The notes: generated from the letters alone by a model not told the origin. DNA of 64,000 bases from Methylobacterium nodulans ORS 2060 (GCF_000022085.1 NC_011894.1:7673001-7737000), one strand, 5' to 3'; counted from the first letter of the stretch, positions 1 through 10,084 are shown. A program made the numbers and translations.

Positions 1-163
1 GGAGGTCGGCGATCAGCGCCTCCAGCACCGCCATGTCGTGGGTGCGGTGACGGCCGCGGGTCCAGTTCACCCAGCCGGTGGCGCGCTTGCTGAGGAGCTG
101 GCGCAGGCGCGGCTTCGAGAGCGGGCCGACATGCGGATCTGTCAGGTGGGCGAGGCGGAACAT
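1..163 (-). CDS. Metallophosphoesterase, N-terminal part (runs off window)
   Basis: Read on the minus strand from 163, the frame begins MFRLAHLTDPHVGPL and stays open to the window edge. The Asp-x-His triplet about nine residues in is the first metal-binding motif of calcineurin-like phosphoesterases, which hydrolyse phosphomonoesters or diesters with a two-metal centre. In-frame ATGs at 205 and 214 would add a poorly conserved-looking leader, so 163 is preferred. Only about 54 residues are visible, so the substrate class cannot be judged. Confidence 0.6.
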   Translation of the reverse strand, partial: MFRLAHLTDPHVGPLSKPRLRQLLSKRATGWVNWTRGRHRTHDMAVLEALIADL

Positions 164-261
164 CGGATGGGACAACGCGCGGGCGCCTCCGGTGAGCCGC
201 GGCATGGGGCGCATCGTGGGGCCGGTCGGCTTATGTCCAAGCCGGCCGGCCCCCGCAAGAT

Positions 262-1230
262 TCACGCGCTGCCGATAACCACTCCGGCGAGGAGGACCAG
301 CACGCCGCCGAGCACCACCTGGAGCGTCGCGCGCCAGAACGGCGTCTCCATGTAGCGGGTGCGGATGGTCGAGATCGCGAGAAGCTCCACCGCCACCACG
401 ATCGCCGCGAGCGTCGTGGCGATCGCGAAGGCGTTGGTCCAGGAATCCGGCACCAGATAGGGCAGCGTGTGGCCGAGGCCGCCGAGAGCCGTCATCAGCC
501 CGCAGACAAGGCCGCGAATCCAGGGCGAGCCGCGCCCCGTGATGCTGCCGTCGTCGGAGAGGGCCTCCGTGAAGCCCATGCTGATCCCTGCGCCGATCGA
601 GGCGGCGAGGCCGACGAGGAAGGTCTGCCCGTTGTTGTGGGTCGCAAAGGCGGCGGCGAAGAGCGGAGCGAGGGTCGAGACCGAGCCGTCGATCAGGCCC
701 GCGAGGCCCGGCTGGACGTAGCGCAGCACGAAGAGCCGGTGCTGCGCGGCGGCCTCGTTCGCCGCCGCGGTCTCGGTGAGATGCTCCGCTTCCAGCGCCT
801 CGGCCCGGCGCTCGTGGCCGTGCTCGACCTCGGAGAGCCGGGTGAACAGCCCGCGCACGTCGAGGTCGCGGGAGAGATCCGCGGCGCGCTCGTAGAAGGC
901 CGCCGCCTGCGCCTCCATGGCCGCCGCCTCCTGGCGCATCCGGGCCGGATCGAGGCCGTCCCACCAGAACGGCCGGCGCTTGGCGAAGCCGCGGACATCC
1001 TCGCGCCGCAGCGGCGGCAGATGCTGGCCGAAGCGCTCCCGGTAGGCCGCCGTGAGGGCGTCTCGGTGGCTGCGCTCTTCCCGGGCCATCGCCTCGAACA
1101 AGCCGGCCGAGGCAGGGAAGTCCGGACGCAGCTGCTCGGCGAAGCTCTGGTAGATGCGGGAATCCTCTTCCTCGCTGGCGATGGCGAGCGCCAGCACCTC
1201 CCGCGGGGTGAGATCGCCGAGCGCCTTCAT
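262..1230 (-). CDS. mbfA: Membrane-bound ferritin MbfA-type iron exporter (ferritin-like + VIT1/CCC1 domains)
   Basis: The 322-residue product has two parts. The N-terminal half is a rubrerythrin/ferritin-like four-helix region with ExxH-type motifs (EEEDSRIY near residue 20, REERSHRD near 51, EVEHGHERR near 134). The C-terminal half, from about residue 170, is a hydrophobic VIT1/CCC1-like domain (GLIDGSVSTLAP, then GISMGFTEALSDDG) with several membrane segments. This fusion is MbfA, which in Bradyrhizobium and Agrobacterium exports iron across the inner membrane and protects against peroxide and acid-iron stress. A GGAGGGG ribosome site lies just upstream of the ATG at 1230. Two Irr-like boxes sit a few bases further upstream, matching known iron control of this family. 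Confidence 0.85.
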   Translation of the reverse strand: MKALGDLTPREVLALAIASEEEDSRIYQSFAEQLRPDFPASAGLFEAMAREERSHRDALTAAYRERFGQHLPPLRREDVRGFAKRRPFWWDGLDPARMRQEAAAMEAQAAAFYERAADLSRDLDVRGLFTRLSEVEHGHERRAEALEAEHLTETAAANEAAAQHRLFVLRYVQPGLAGLIDGSVSTLAPLFAAAFATHNNGQTFLVGLAASIGAGISMGFTEALSDDGSITGRGSPWIRGLVCGLMTALGGLGHTLPYLVPDSWTNAFAIATTLAAIVVAVELLAISTIRTRYMETPFWRATLQVVLGGVLVLLAGVVIGSA

Positions 1231-1243
1231 AGACCCCTCCTTG

Positions 1244-1283
1244 TTTGGAATAATTCTGAGCTATAACTTCGAATCGTTCCAAA
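1244..1283 (-). promoter_or_regulatory. Two tandem Irr/ICE-like operator boxes upstream of mbfA
   Basis: Two imperfect dyads of the form TTTxGAA-N3-TTCxAAA occur 23 bases apart. The first is TTTGGAA-TAA-TTCTGAG at 1244-1260 and the second is CTTCGAA-TCG-TTCCAAA at 1267-1283. This is the shape of the iron control element bound by the haem-responsive Fur-family regulator Irr. The first box starts 14 bases from the mbfA start codon, so repression when iron is scarce is the natural inference. Confidence 0.55.
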
Positions 1284-1514
1284 CAACCGGCTCGCGCTCC
1301 TGTGATCGCCGGGCAGGGCTGCAGCGATTGCAGGGGGCTTTCGCCGCAGGATCCGGCATAGGCCACTGGAGGCAGTTGCGGTTCGGCCGCCAACGACGCT
1401 AGAGGCGGCGCAGTCCCGGAGCGGACCCTGACCGGACAGCCGGATCGTGGCATCTCCCGCTCCGCCATCTTCCTTGAGGCCCCGCCTCCTCCGAGGCCCC
1501 GGTCGCGTCGCCGC

Positions 1515-2816
1515 ATGAGACCCCGCCCCGTCCCGCCCCTGCTGCGGGCCTACCATTATGGGCTCATCGCCCTCGAGCCGGCCCTCGGCGGCCTGCTCGC
1601 GTGGCGCCGCCACAAGGGCAAGGAGGATCCCGAGCGCCTGCCGGAGCGGGTCGGGCGGCCAGGCAAGCCGCGGCCGGCCGGGGCTCTGGTCTGGGCGCAC
1701 GGCGCGAGCATCGGCGAGGCCCTGTCGCTCCTGCCCCTCGTGGAATGGCTGACCCGGCGCGGCTTCACGGTGCTCGTCACCTCGGGCACCCGGACCTCGG
1801 CGGAGCTCATCGCCGCGCGGCTGCCGCGGGGGGCCCTGCACCAGTTCGCCCCCCTCGACGCGCCGCGCTACGTCGCTCGCTTCCTCGATCACTGGCGCCC
1901 CGATCTCGCGCTCGTGGCCGAGTCCGAACTCTGGCCCAACACCGTCCTGGCCCTCGATGCGCGGCAGGTGCCGCTGATCCTCGTCAACGGGCGGATGTCG
2001 GCGCGCTCGGCCCGCGGCTGGGCGCGCAGCCCGGCCCTCGCGCAGGCGGTGCTCGCGCGCATCGCCGTCTGCCTCGTCCAGACGCCCGAGGAGGCCGAGC
2101 GCTTCCGCAGCCTCGGCGCCCCGCGGGTCGCCGTCGCCGGCAATCTCAAGTTCGACGCTCCCGCGCCGCCGGCCGATCCGGCGGCTCTGGCGCAGCTCTC
2201 CGGCATGGTGGCGGGACGTCCGGTCTGGCTCGCGGCGAGCACCCATCCGGGCGAGGAGACGGCGGTGATCGCGGCGCACCGGGTCCTCGCCCCGCATCAT
2301 CCCGGCCTCCTGACCCTGGTGGTGCCGCGCCATCCGCGGCGGGGCGTGGAGATCGCCGCCGAGGCTGCGGCGGCGGGCCTGCGCGTCTCGCGGCGGGAAG
2401 CGGGCGGCCTGCCGGACGCCCGCACCGACCTCCATGTGGCCGATACGGTGGGCGAGCTCGGCCTGTTCTACCGCCTCGCGCCCCTCGTCTTCATGGGCGG
2501 ATCGCTCGCCGAGCACGGCGGCCAGAACCCCATCGAGCCGGCGCGGCTCGACAGCGCCATCCTGCACGGCCCGCATGTCTGGAACTTCGCGCAGCCCTAT
2601 GCGGTGCTGGACGAGGCGGGTGCGGCCGTGGCCGTGCCGGATGCGGCGGGGCTCGCAGGGGCCGTCTCCCGGCTCCTCGCCGATCCGGCGCGCCGGAGCG
2701 TCATGGCGCGGGCGGGCCAGGGGGCGGTGGCGGCCGGCGGTGGCGCCCTGGAGCGGACCATGGCGGCCCTCGAACCCTTCATCTGCCAGATGAAGATCGC
2801 CGGCCGGCTCGGCTGA
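1515..2816 (+). CDS. waaA: 3-deoxy-D-manno-octulosonic acid (Kdo) transferase
   Basis: The 433-residue protein transfers Kdo from CMP-Kdo to the lipid A precursor at the inner membrane, the first step of LPS core assembly. Family hallmarks are the glycosyltransferase-N region with the catalytic Glu motif (VWAHGASIGEALSLLPLV near residues 60-76), AESELWPN near 135, and a GT-B C-terminal half containing AASTHPGEE and FMGGSLAEHGGQNPIEPA. The length is normal for the family. It is followed after two bases by lpxK, so the two lipid A enzymes are almost certainly co-transcribed. Confidence 0.95.
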   Translation: MRPRPVPPLLRAYHYGLIALEPALGGLLAWRRHKGKEDPERLPERVGRPGKPRPAGALVWAHGASIGEALSLLPLVEWLTRRGFTVLVTSGTRTSAELIAARLPRGALHQFAPLDAPRYVARFLDHWRPDLALVAESELWPNTVLALDARQVPLILVNGRMSARSARGWARSPALAQAVLARIAVCLVQTPEEAERFRSLGAPRVAVAGNLKFDAPAPPADPAALAQLSGMVAGRPVWLAASTHPGEETAVIAAHRVLAPHHPGLLTLVVPRHPRRGVEIAAEAAAAGLRVSRREAGGLPDARTDLHVADTVGELGLFYRLAPLVFMGGSLAEHGGQNPIEPARLDSAILHGPHVWNFAQPYAVLDEAGAAVAVPDAAGLAGAVSRLLADPARRSVMARAGQGAVAAGGGALERTMAALEPFICQMKIAGRLG

Positions 2817-2818
2817 GC

Positions 2819-3832
2819 ATGCGCGCGCCCGGATTCTGGTGGTCCGTCCCAACCGCCCTGCCGGCGCGGCTCCTCGCCCCACTCGGGCGGCTCTATGGCG
2901 GGCAGGTGGCGCGCCGGATGGCGCGTCCCGGCGCGAGCGCGCCGCTGCCGGTGATCTGCGTCGGCAACGTCACCCTGGGCGGCGCGGGCAAGACGCCGAC
3001 GGCGCTGGCCCTCGCCGGGCTGCTGCGTGAGATCGGGCACGAGCCCGCCTTTCTCAGCCGCGGCTATGGCGGGCGCCTGCCGGGCCCGGTGCGTGTCGAT
3101 CCGGCGCAGCACGGCGCGGCCGAGGTCGGGGACGAGCCGCTGCTCCTCGCCCGTGCGGCGCCGACAATCGTCGCGCGCGACCGCCCCGCGGGAGCGGCCC
3201 TCTGCGCCGCGGCGGATGCCACGGCGATCATCATGGATGACGGGCTTCAGAACCCGTCGCTGCGCAAGGACTGGTCGATCGCGGTGTTCGATGCGGGCGT
3301 CGGCATCGGCAACGGTCTCGCCTTCCCGGCGGGTCCGCTGCGGGCGCCGCTGGCGGCGCAATGGCCCCATATCGATGCCGTTCTGATCATCGGCGAGGGT
3401 CCGGCGGGGGAGCCCGTGGCGGCCGATGCGGTCCGGCGCGGCCTTCCGGTGATCCGGGCGCAGCTGCGGCCCGAGCCGGGTGCCGCCGCCGCGCTGGCAG
3501 GGCGGCCCGTGCTCGCCTTCGCGGGAATCGGCCGGCCGGACAAGTTCTTCGAGAGCCTGCGGGCCGCCGGTGCGGAGATCCGCGCGACGCGCGCCTTTCC
3601 CGATCACCACGCCTACCGGGCTGCGGATCTCGCGGGGCTCGAACGCCTCGCCCGGCGGGAGGGCCTGACCCTCGTCACGACCGAGAAGGACCGCGTGCGC
3701 CTGCCCGCCGCGGCACCCGTGACGGTGCTGCCCGTGAGCCTTCATTTTTCGGAGCCGGACGCGGCGCTCCTGCGCGCGCGCCTCGCCGCCCTCGGCCCGG
3801 CGCCGCCGGACCCGCGCACGCGCCCCGACTGA
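2819..3832 (+). CDS. lpxK: Tetraacyldisaccharide 4'-kinase
   Basis: LpxK phosphorylates the 4' position of the tetraacyl disaccharide to give lipid IVA, the Kdo acceptor used by WaaA. The 337-residue frame starts at an ATG two bases after the waaA stop. It has the amphipathic membrane-associated N-terminus, the Walker A motif GNVTLGGAGKTPT near residue 45, SRGYGGR near 80, DDGLQNPSL near 140 and the C-terminal PDHHAY and TTEKDRVRL motifs. DUF2093 lies just downstream in convergent orientation, as often seen in Rhizobiales. Confidence 0.95.
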   Translation: MRAPGFWWSVPTALPARLLAPLGRLYGGQVARRMARPGASAPLPVICVGNVTLGGAGKTPTALALAGLLREIGHEPAFLSRGYGGRLPGPVRVDPAQHGAAEVGDEPLLLARAAPTIVARDRPAGAALCAAADATAIIMDDGLQNPSLRKDWSIAVFDAGVGIGNGLAFPAGPLRAPLAAQWPHIDAVLIIGEGPAGEPVAADAVRRGLPVIRAQLRPEPGAAAALAGRPVLAFAGIGRPDKFFESLRAAGAEIRATRAFPDHHAYRAADLAGLERLARREGLTLVTTEKDRVRLPAAAPVTVLPVSLHFSEPDAALLRARLAALGPAPPDPRTRPD

Positions 3833-3880
3833 GCGACGGACCCATCCCCGCAATTGAAACTGTGGTGCGTGGAAGCCATT

Positions 3881-3903
3881 CCGCTCCTCAGCATGAGGAG
3901 CGG
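3881..3903. terminator. Short interspersed palindrome, probable bidirectional terminator between lpxK and the DUF2093 gene
   Basis: CCGCTCCTCA and TGAGGAGCGG form a perfect 10-bp stem with a three-base loop in the gap between the convergent genes lpxK and DUF2093. Palindromes of this sequence type are common between genes in Methylobacterium. The location favours terminator function, but there is no long T-run. Confidence 0.5.
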
Positions 3904-4038
3904 GGTTGGCCGCCACGGGAGGGAGCGCTCATTCAGCCGCGGTTTCATCCGTCAAGGTCGGCCCGGCCGGTGGCAAACTCACGCGGTCGGATGAGCGCCG
4001 TCAGCCCTTGCGCGGCCGCCTGTCCGGCGGCGCATGGC

Positions 4039-4257
4039 TCACGGACGGCCGGTCTCGCGCAGCCGCTGCATCACGGCGTCCGGGCTGGCATAGGCTTCCT
4101 GTCGGGCGACGCTCCAGTAGCGCAGGTCGTCGAGCGGGATCTCCACGCCGGTCACGGCGCAGCGCACGAACCGGCCGGGCCGCACGACCCTGAGATTGCT
4201 GTCGCCGTATTCGACGACCGCCTCGCCCGATCCCCCGCGCTCGAACCGACCCAGCAT
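4039..4257 (-). CDS. DUF2093 domain-containing small protein
   Basis: The 72-residue product begins MLGRFERGGSGEAVVEY and contains VVRPGRFVRCAVTG and IPLDDLRYWSVARQEAY, the conserved core of DUF2093. These proteins are typical of Alphaproteobacteria and usually lie next to lpxK, as here. The single Cys in CAVTG is conserved in the family as I recall it. The function is unknown. The ATG at 4257 is chosen because homologues start at this point, although the frame is open for 28 more codons upstream. Confidence 0.75.
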   Translation of the reverse strand: MLGRFERGGSGEAVVEYGDSNLRVVRPGRFVRCAVTGVEIPLDDLRYWSVARQEAYASPDAVMQRLRETGRP

Positions 4258-4337
4258 GCCTGCCTCCGTTGCCGATCCGTGCGGTGTAGGCCGGTGCGGC
4301 CCGCCTGTCGACGGGCGCGACGGCGCACGCTCCCCGC

Positions 4338-4853
4338 TCACAGGCGGTAGCGGATCTGGTCGGTCCAGAAGCGCTCCAGGCGCGCCAGGGACTGGTTGAG
4401 GCGGGCGAAGTCGTCCTCCGAGATGCCGCCGATCGGCTGGATCGTCTTGGCATGCTTGTCATAGAGCCCGCGGACGATCTCGTGGATCTCGCGGCCCTTG
4501 TCGGTGAGGCTGATCCGCACCGAGCGCCGGTCGGTCTTCGAGCGGGCGTGGTGCAGGTAGCCGGACTCCACGAGCTTCTTGACGTTGTAGGAGACGTTCG
4601 AGCCCAGATAATAGCCGCGGGTGCGCAGCTCGCTCGCGGTCAGCTCCTTGTCGCCGATGTTGTAGAGCAGCAGCGCCTGGACGCTGTTGACGTCCTCCCG
4701 GCCCCGCCGCTCGAACTCGTCCTTGATCACGTCGAGCAGCCGGCGGTGCAGGCGCTCGACGAGATGCAGGGCCTCGAGGTATTGGGTGCGGACCGTCGGC
4801 TCGGCTTCGGGAGCCCGGACCTGCTCGGCCACCTTCAACGCCTGGTTCTTCAT
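4338..4853 (-). CDS. ldtR: MarR-family transcriptional regulator, LdtR-like
   Basis: The 171-residue protein has a winged-helix core with ELTASELRTRGYYLGSNVSYNVKKLVESGYLHHARSKTD split over the recognition helix and the DRRSVRIS wing, which is the MarR pattern. The helix sequence (GYYLGSNVSYNVKKL) matches LdtR, the rhizobial regulator linked to L,D-transpeptidase genes and osmotic tolerance. The ATG at 4853 is preceded by AGAGG at good spacing. A longer in-frame start at 4880 is possible. No L,D-transpeptidase gene is in the window, so the target set here is inferred from the family. Confidence 0.8.
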   Translation of the reverse strand: MKNQALKVAEQVRAPEAEPTVRTQYLEALHLVERLHRRLLDVIKDEFERRGREDVNSVQALLLYNIGDKELTASELRTRGYYLGSNVSYNVKKLVESGYLHHARSKTDRRSVRISLTDKGREIHEIVRGLYDKHAKTIQPIGGISEDDFARLNQSLARLERFWTDQIRYRL

Positions 4854-5089
4854 GGTTGCGCCTCTCTGTACTGCTTGCATCGGCGGTGTTTCCCGCTCCG
4901 CTTATGCAGCCAACCTAGGCCGGCCCCGTGAATCTGGGTTTAAGCGACAGGCTAAATTCTCGATTTACCGATCTGGGTAAACTGAAGATGAAGTGCCGGG
5001 AATCCGGCACGCGGATGCCCCTCGGGCGCTCTCTAGAGCAAGCTCCGTTCCACCGTGAACAGACCCTGCTCCAGGTTTTTGATTGTGCC

Positions 5090-5132
5090 GCATTGTCTGC
5101 GACGAACCGGGATCCACTTCGTCGGACAATGC
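5090..5132. repeat. Interspersed palindromic repeat, copy 1, in a 388-base gap without genes
   Basis: The outer arms GCATTGTC and GACAATGC and inner arms TGCGACGA and TCGTCGGA enclose a conserved centre, CCGGGATCCACT. Two related copies occur at 8562-8607 and 10005-10047. It lies between ldtR and the minus-strand membrane-protein gene. I see no gene in 4,854-5,241 apart from this element and the ldtR promoter region. Confidence 0.6.
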
Positions 5133-5241
5133 CCTAGCCGAAGTGGAGGCCGGCTCGGCGCAAGAGAGCCCGACTCCCGGCTGGACCTGAAGAGCGGCCC
5201 GATCCGATCGGATGGCCCGACCGGCGCGGGCACGGCTCCGG

Positions 5242-5709
5242 TCAGCGCATCTCGCGCGAGGCGAGCCAAGAAACGGTGAAGTAGAGCAGGATGATTGTGC
5301 CGTCGAAGGCAAGATTCGGTAAACTCATGGGCAGGAGCTGCGGCGTGAGCAGCGCCAGCACGAAGGCGGAGGTGGCGGCGAGCAGCCAGACCACGCCGCC
5401 CCAGGCGGTGGCAAGCCAGAGGCCCACCGCCGCCAGGAGATCGATCACGCCGAAATAGATGATGACGGCCTGCCGCCCCACCGGCGCCCCCTCGAAGGGC
5501 GGCGCGCCGGGCCGGGCCCCCAGAATCTCCGCCCAGGCGCTCAGCCCCTTGATCATCCAGATCACCGCGACGATGCGCATCAGCCAGACGAGCACGACGT
5601 CCCAGCGCGCGCCCGGCGGCTGCGGGTTGCGCTCGATGCGGTCGCCCCTGTCCTCCGCGAGCGTCGTGCCGCGGGTGGCTGGCGTGCGGACCTTCGTGAG
5701 GGGGCGCAT
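5242..5709 (-). CDS. Small four-helix membrane protein, DUF6163/DoxX-like
   Basis: The 155-residue frame starts one base after the stop of the upstream hydrolase gene, so it is translated from the same mRNA. After a polar 35-residue N-terminus it has about four membrane segments (VVLVWLMRIVAVIWMI, AVIIYFGVIDLLAAVGLWLA, VVWLLAATSAFVLALL, TIILLYFTVSWLA). The pattern fits small inner-membrane proteins of Rhizobiales annotated DUF6163 or DoxX-like. I recognise the shape rather than a specific motif, and no function can be assigned. Confidence 0.6.
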   Translation of the reverse strand: MRPLTKVRTPATRGTTLAEDRGDRIERNPQPPGARWDVVLVWLMRIVAVIWMIKGLSAWAEILGARPGAPPFEGAPVGRQAVIIYFGVIDLLAAVGLWLATAWGGVVWLLAATSAFVLALLTPQLLPMSLPNLAFDGTIILLYFTVSWLASREMR

Positions 5710-5710
5710 G

Positions 5711-6769
5711 TCAGCCGAACCGCGGCTCGTCGGGCAGCGGCGCGAAATAGGCTTCCACCGCCGCCGGCGCCACCGCGTCGAGGCTGTCGGGCTGCCAGCG
5801 CGGCGCGCCATGCTTGTCAATGATCACGGCGCGCACGCCCTCGTAGAAGTCGTGGCCCTGCAGGATGCGGGTGACGATCCGGTACTCGGTGAGCATCGCC
5901 TCCGGGAAGCTCATGGAGCCGCCGCGGCGCATCTGCGCGAAGGCGACTGCGAGGCTCGTGGGCGAGCGGGTGCGGATGGTGGCGGCGGTCCTGGCGGCGA
6001 AGTCCGACCCCTGCGCCGCTGCGGCATCGAGCCGGGCCAGCACCGCGGCGACGCTCTCGGCCGAGAAGCAGGCGTCGATGAGCGCGCGCGCGGCATGGAG
6101 CGGGCCGGGCGGCGGCGCGTCGTGCCCCGGCGCCTGCTCCAGCGCCTCCTCGACCGGGCCGCCCGCCGCGAGGGTTTCGGTGATCGCCTCGAAGGACGCG
6201 GCCGGCACCGCGTGGGTGGCGAGCCCGAAGGCGAGGCCATCCCCCGGCCCCACCCGCTCGCCCGTGAGCGCCAGATAGGTGCCGAAGGCCCCCGGCAGCC
6301 GCGGCAGCGCGTAAGTCGCGCCGACATCGGGGAAGAAGCCGATGCTGACCTCCGGCATCGCGAAGGCGTAGCGCTCGCCCGCGACGCGGTTCGAGCCGTG
6401 CAGCGACAGGCCGACGCCGCCGCCCATCACGATGCCGTCGATGAGCGAGACGATCGGCTTCGGGTAGCGGTGGATCAGCGTGTTGAGGGCATATTCCTCG
6501 CGCCAGAACACGTCGACCGCGGCGGGGCCGGCGGCCTTCGCGATGTCGTGGATGCGGCGGAGGTCGCCGCCCGCACAGAAGGCCCGTCCGGTCCCGCGCA
6601 GCACGATCCGGGTGACGCCGGGATCCTCGCCCCAGGCATCGAGCGCCGCACGGAGCCGGCGGACCATGCCGAGATCGAGCGCGTTGAGCGCCTTCGGCCG
6701 GTTGAGCGTCAGGAGCCCCGCAGCGCCCCGCCGCTCGACCAGCACCTCGTCCGAAGCGTCGCCTGTCAT
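5711..6769 (-). CDS. 3-hydroxyisobutyryl-CoA hydrolase / enoyl-CoA hydratase family protein
   Basis: About 352 residues of crotonase fold. Motifs are LTLNRPKALNAL, the oxyanion-hole segment GRAFCAGGDLR, DGIVMGGGVGLS, and AMPEVSIGFFPDVGATYALPRL followed by the HIBCH-type C-terminal extension (FYEGVRAVIIDK). The long C-terminus and the MPE-IGFFPD segment favour 3-hydroxyisobutyryl-CoA hydrolase of valine breakdown over a plain hydratase. The start at 6769 has AGGA nine bases upstream; 6775 and 6841 are alternatives. It is followed by the small membrane protein as an operon. Confidence 0.85.
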   Translation of the reverse strand: MTGDASDEVLVERRGAAGLLTLNRPKALNALDLGMVRRLRAALDAWGEDPGVTRIVLRGTGRAFCAGGDLRRIHDIAKAAGPAAVDVFWREEYALNTLIHRYPKPIVSLIDGIVMGGGVGLSLHGSNRVAGERYAFAMPEVSIGFFPDVGATYALPRLPGAFGTYLALTGERVGPGDGLAFGLATHAVPAASFEAITETLAAGGPVEEALEQAPGHDAPPPGPLHAARALIDACFSAESVAAVLARLDAAAAQGSDFAARTAATIRTRSPTSLAVAFAQMRRGGSMSFPEAMLTEYRIVTRILQGHDFYEGVRAVIIDKHGAPRWQPDSLDAVAPAAVEAYFAPLPDEPRFG

Positions 6770-6907
6770 GCCCATCCATCCTGATGCGAGGGCCGTAAAC
6801 CAGCCGCCGGGCGGTGCGTCAACGCGACCGCCGCGCTGCATCGCTGACAGCTATGCCGCGGGCGCCTTGCCGACCGGGTTCCGGGCTGCGGCAGGACTGT
6901 GCTAGGC

Positions 6908-6919
6908 GTTCTTTAGAAC
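6908..6919 (+). promoter_or_regulatory. Weak Irr-like dyad upstream of hemB
   Basis: GTTCT-TT-AGAAC is an inverted repeat with five-base arms and a two-base centre, 48 bases before the hemB start. It contains the TTTAGAA half-site of the iron control element. hemB is under Irr control in Bradyrhizobium, which makes a regulatory role plausible, but only one half-site is well matched. Confidence 0.3.
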
Positions 6920-6924
6920 AATGA

Positions 6925-8396
<1,472 letters not shown>

Positions 8397-8397
8397 G

Positions 8398-8607
8398 GCG
8401 TGTTATTGAGTGCCGCCAAGCCTTTGATTTTGCTTGTCTTTCTAAAAAAGAAACAATCCAGAAAGTGATGCAAAATCAACGGGCTATGGATGGTCAATAA
8501 CGCGCTCTACAGCATCGGACCTCTCTTCGGGAATCAGGTCCGATGCTGTCTCTTTGTTTTCGCATCGTTTTCCGCCGAAAACCGGTATCCACTTTTCGGC
8601 ACGATGC
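8398..8607. repeat. Complex of nested palindromes and interspersed repeat copy 2
   Basis: Three structures fill the gap before the potassium transporter. An outer pair, GCGTGTTATTGA and TCAATAACGCGC (8398-8409 and 8494-8505), encloses TTGATTTTGC and GCAAAATCAA. A perfect 14-bp stem follows (8509-8522 pairing with 8536-8549), then a T-rich tract. Last comes the interspersed palindrome at 8562-8607, with GCATCG/CGATGC ends and the CCGGTATCCACTT core shared with the other copies. Confidence 0.55.
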
Positions 8608-8654
8608 TCTAAGCTCGATCCGAGCATCTGAAGGCAGAGTGGGCCAAGGCGATC

Positions 8655-9989
8655 GTGCGCAAGACCAGGTTGAGTCATCCCGGCCGGATCATCCCACTCG
8701 CCTTTCTCTTGGTCATTGCGCTCGGCACAGTCGTGCTGATGCTGCCGGCCGCGCGGGCCGCTCCCGGCCATGCTCCGTTCATCGTCGCGCTGTTCACAGC
8801 GACCTCGGCCGTCTGCGTGACGGGCCTCGCCGCGACCGACACCGCGACCTACTGGAGCGCCTTCGGCCAAGCGACCATTCTGATCCTCGCCCAGATCGGC
8901 GGGCTCGGCATCATGACCGGGGCGACGCTGCTCGGCTTGCTGGTAAGCCGTCGCCTCGGTCTAGCGACACGGCTTATCGCGCAAGCCGAAACGCGCAGCT
9001 TGCGCCTCGGCGACGTCACCACAGTGCTGCGTCTGATCCTGACCGTCACCCTCGTCATGGAGGCCACGACGATGGCCGCCCTGACCCTGAGGTTTCGCTA
9101 CGCCTATGATCAGACGTGGGGCGAGGCGCTCTGGCACGGCCTCTGCCACGCGGTCTTCGCCTTCAACCACGCGGGGTTCTCGACCTATTCCGACAATCTG
9201 ATGCGCTTCGCGCGCGATCCCTTCGTCCTGACACCGATCATGCTGACCGTCATGATCGGCAGCCTCGGCTTCCCTGTGATCCACGAACTCGCCTATGGCG
9301 CGCGCCGGCCCTCGCGCTGGTCCGTTCACGGCAAGATGACGCTCTTCGGCTCGGCTCTGCTGTTGCTCGTCGGCTTCGTCGCGGTCGCCGCCTATGAATG
9401 GGACAACACGGCGACGATCGGCGCTCTCGCCTGGCCCGAGAAGCTCTTCAACGCCGCCTTCCACTCCGTCATGACCCGCAGCGCCGGCTTCAACGCCGTC
9501 GACGTCGGCAAGATGAAGCTGACCACCCTCATGGTGAGTGATGCATTGATGCTGATCGGCGGCGGCAGCGCTGGCACGGCCGGCGGCATCAAGATCACCA
9601 CCTTCCTTATCCTCGGCTTCGTCGTCTGGGCGGAGATCCGAGGCGAGGAGGACACCACCGCCTTCCGGCGCCGCATCAGCCAGCAGGCGCAGCGCCAGGC
9701 TCTCTCGGTCGTGCTGCTCGCCGTCGGCATCATAGCGATCGGCGTCCTCATCATGCTCAGCCTGACCGATTTCGCCTTCGAGACGGTGCTGTTCGAGGTC
9801 GTATCCGCCTTCGCGACGACCGGACTTTCGACCGGGATTACGCCGCAATTGCCGGCGCCGGCGCTCGCCGTACTCACCTGCCTGATGTTCCTCGGGCGCG
9901 TCGGCACGATCACCGTTGCGAGCGTGCTGGCGCTCAAGGAGCGCCGCTCCGCCTTCCGCTACCCCGAGGAGCGGCCCATTGTCGGCTAG
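8655..9989 (+). CDS. ktrB: TrkH/KtrB-family potassium uptake membrane subunit
   Basis: The 444-residue protein has eight or more membrane helices. It carries the four pore-loop signatures of the SKT superfamily: TSAVCVTGLAATDT near residue 55, NHAGFSTYSDN near 170, TRSAGFNAVD near 272 and FATTGLSTGI near 387. The central glycines form the K+ filter. It translocates K+ (often Na+-coupled) across the inner membrane and is gated by a cytosolic RCK subunit. Its partner gene lies 95 bases downstream. The start is GTG at 8655 with AAGG upstream. At about 440 residues it is KtrB-sized rather than TrkH-sized. Confidence 0.9.
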   Translation: MRKTRLSHPGRIIPLAFLLVIALGTVVLMLPAARAAPGHAPFIVALFTATSAVCVTGLAATDTATYWSAFGQATILILAQIGGLGIMTGATLLGLLVSRRLGLATRLIAQAETRSLRLGDVTTVLRLILTVTLVMEATTMAALTLRFRYAYDQTWGEALWHGLCHAVFAFNHAGFSTYSDNLMRFARDPFVLTPIMLTVMIGSLGFPVIHELAYGARRPSRWSVHGKMTLFGSALLLLVGFVAVAAYEWDNTATIGALAWPEKLFNAAFHSVMTRSAGFNAVDVGKMKLTTLMVSDALMLIGGGSAGTAGGIKITTFLILGFVVWAEIRGEEDTTAFRRRISQQAQRQALSVVLLAVGIIAIGVLIMLSLTDFAFETVLFEVVSAFATTGLSTGITPQLPAPALAVLTCLMFLGRVGTITVASVLALKERRSAFRYPEERPIVG

Positions 9990-10004
9990 CTCTTTGATCT
10001 TGCC

Positions 10005-10047
10005 GCATTTTCTGCGACGAGCCGGTATCCACTTCGTCGGAAAATGC
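10005..10047. repeat. Interspersed palindromic repeat, copy 3, between ktrB and ktrA
   Basis: GCATTTTC and GAAAATGC arms enclose TGCGACGA, CCGGTATCCACT and TCGTCGGA, closely matching the copies at 5090 and 8562. It lies inside the presumed ktrB-ktrA operon, so it may act as an mRNA hairpin that sets the ratio of the two subunits. Confidence 0.55.
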
Positions 10048-10084
10048 TCTGGCGCGCCGCGCGCGCCCTGAAAGGAGACATGCG

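Noticed and set aside
1227..2882. Long minus-strand open frame opposite waaA
   Set aside because: It is arginine/glycine-rich, lies opposite the well-conserved waaA gene and has no motif. In DNA this GC-rich, long antisense frames are expected by chance.
1601..3832. 743-codon open frame spanning waaA and lpxK
   Set aside because: The first 400 codons are an out-of-frame reading of waaA. Only the lpxK part from 2819 is real.
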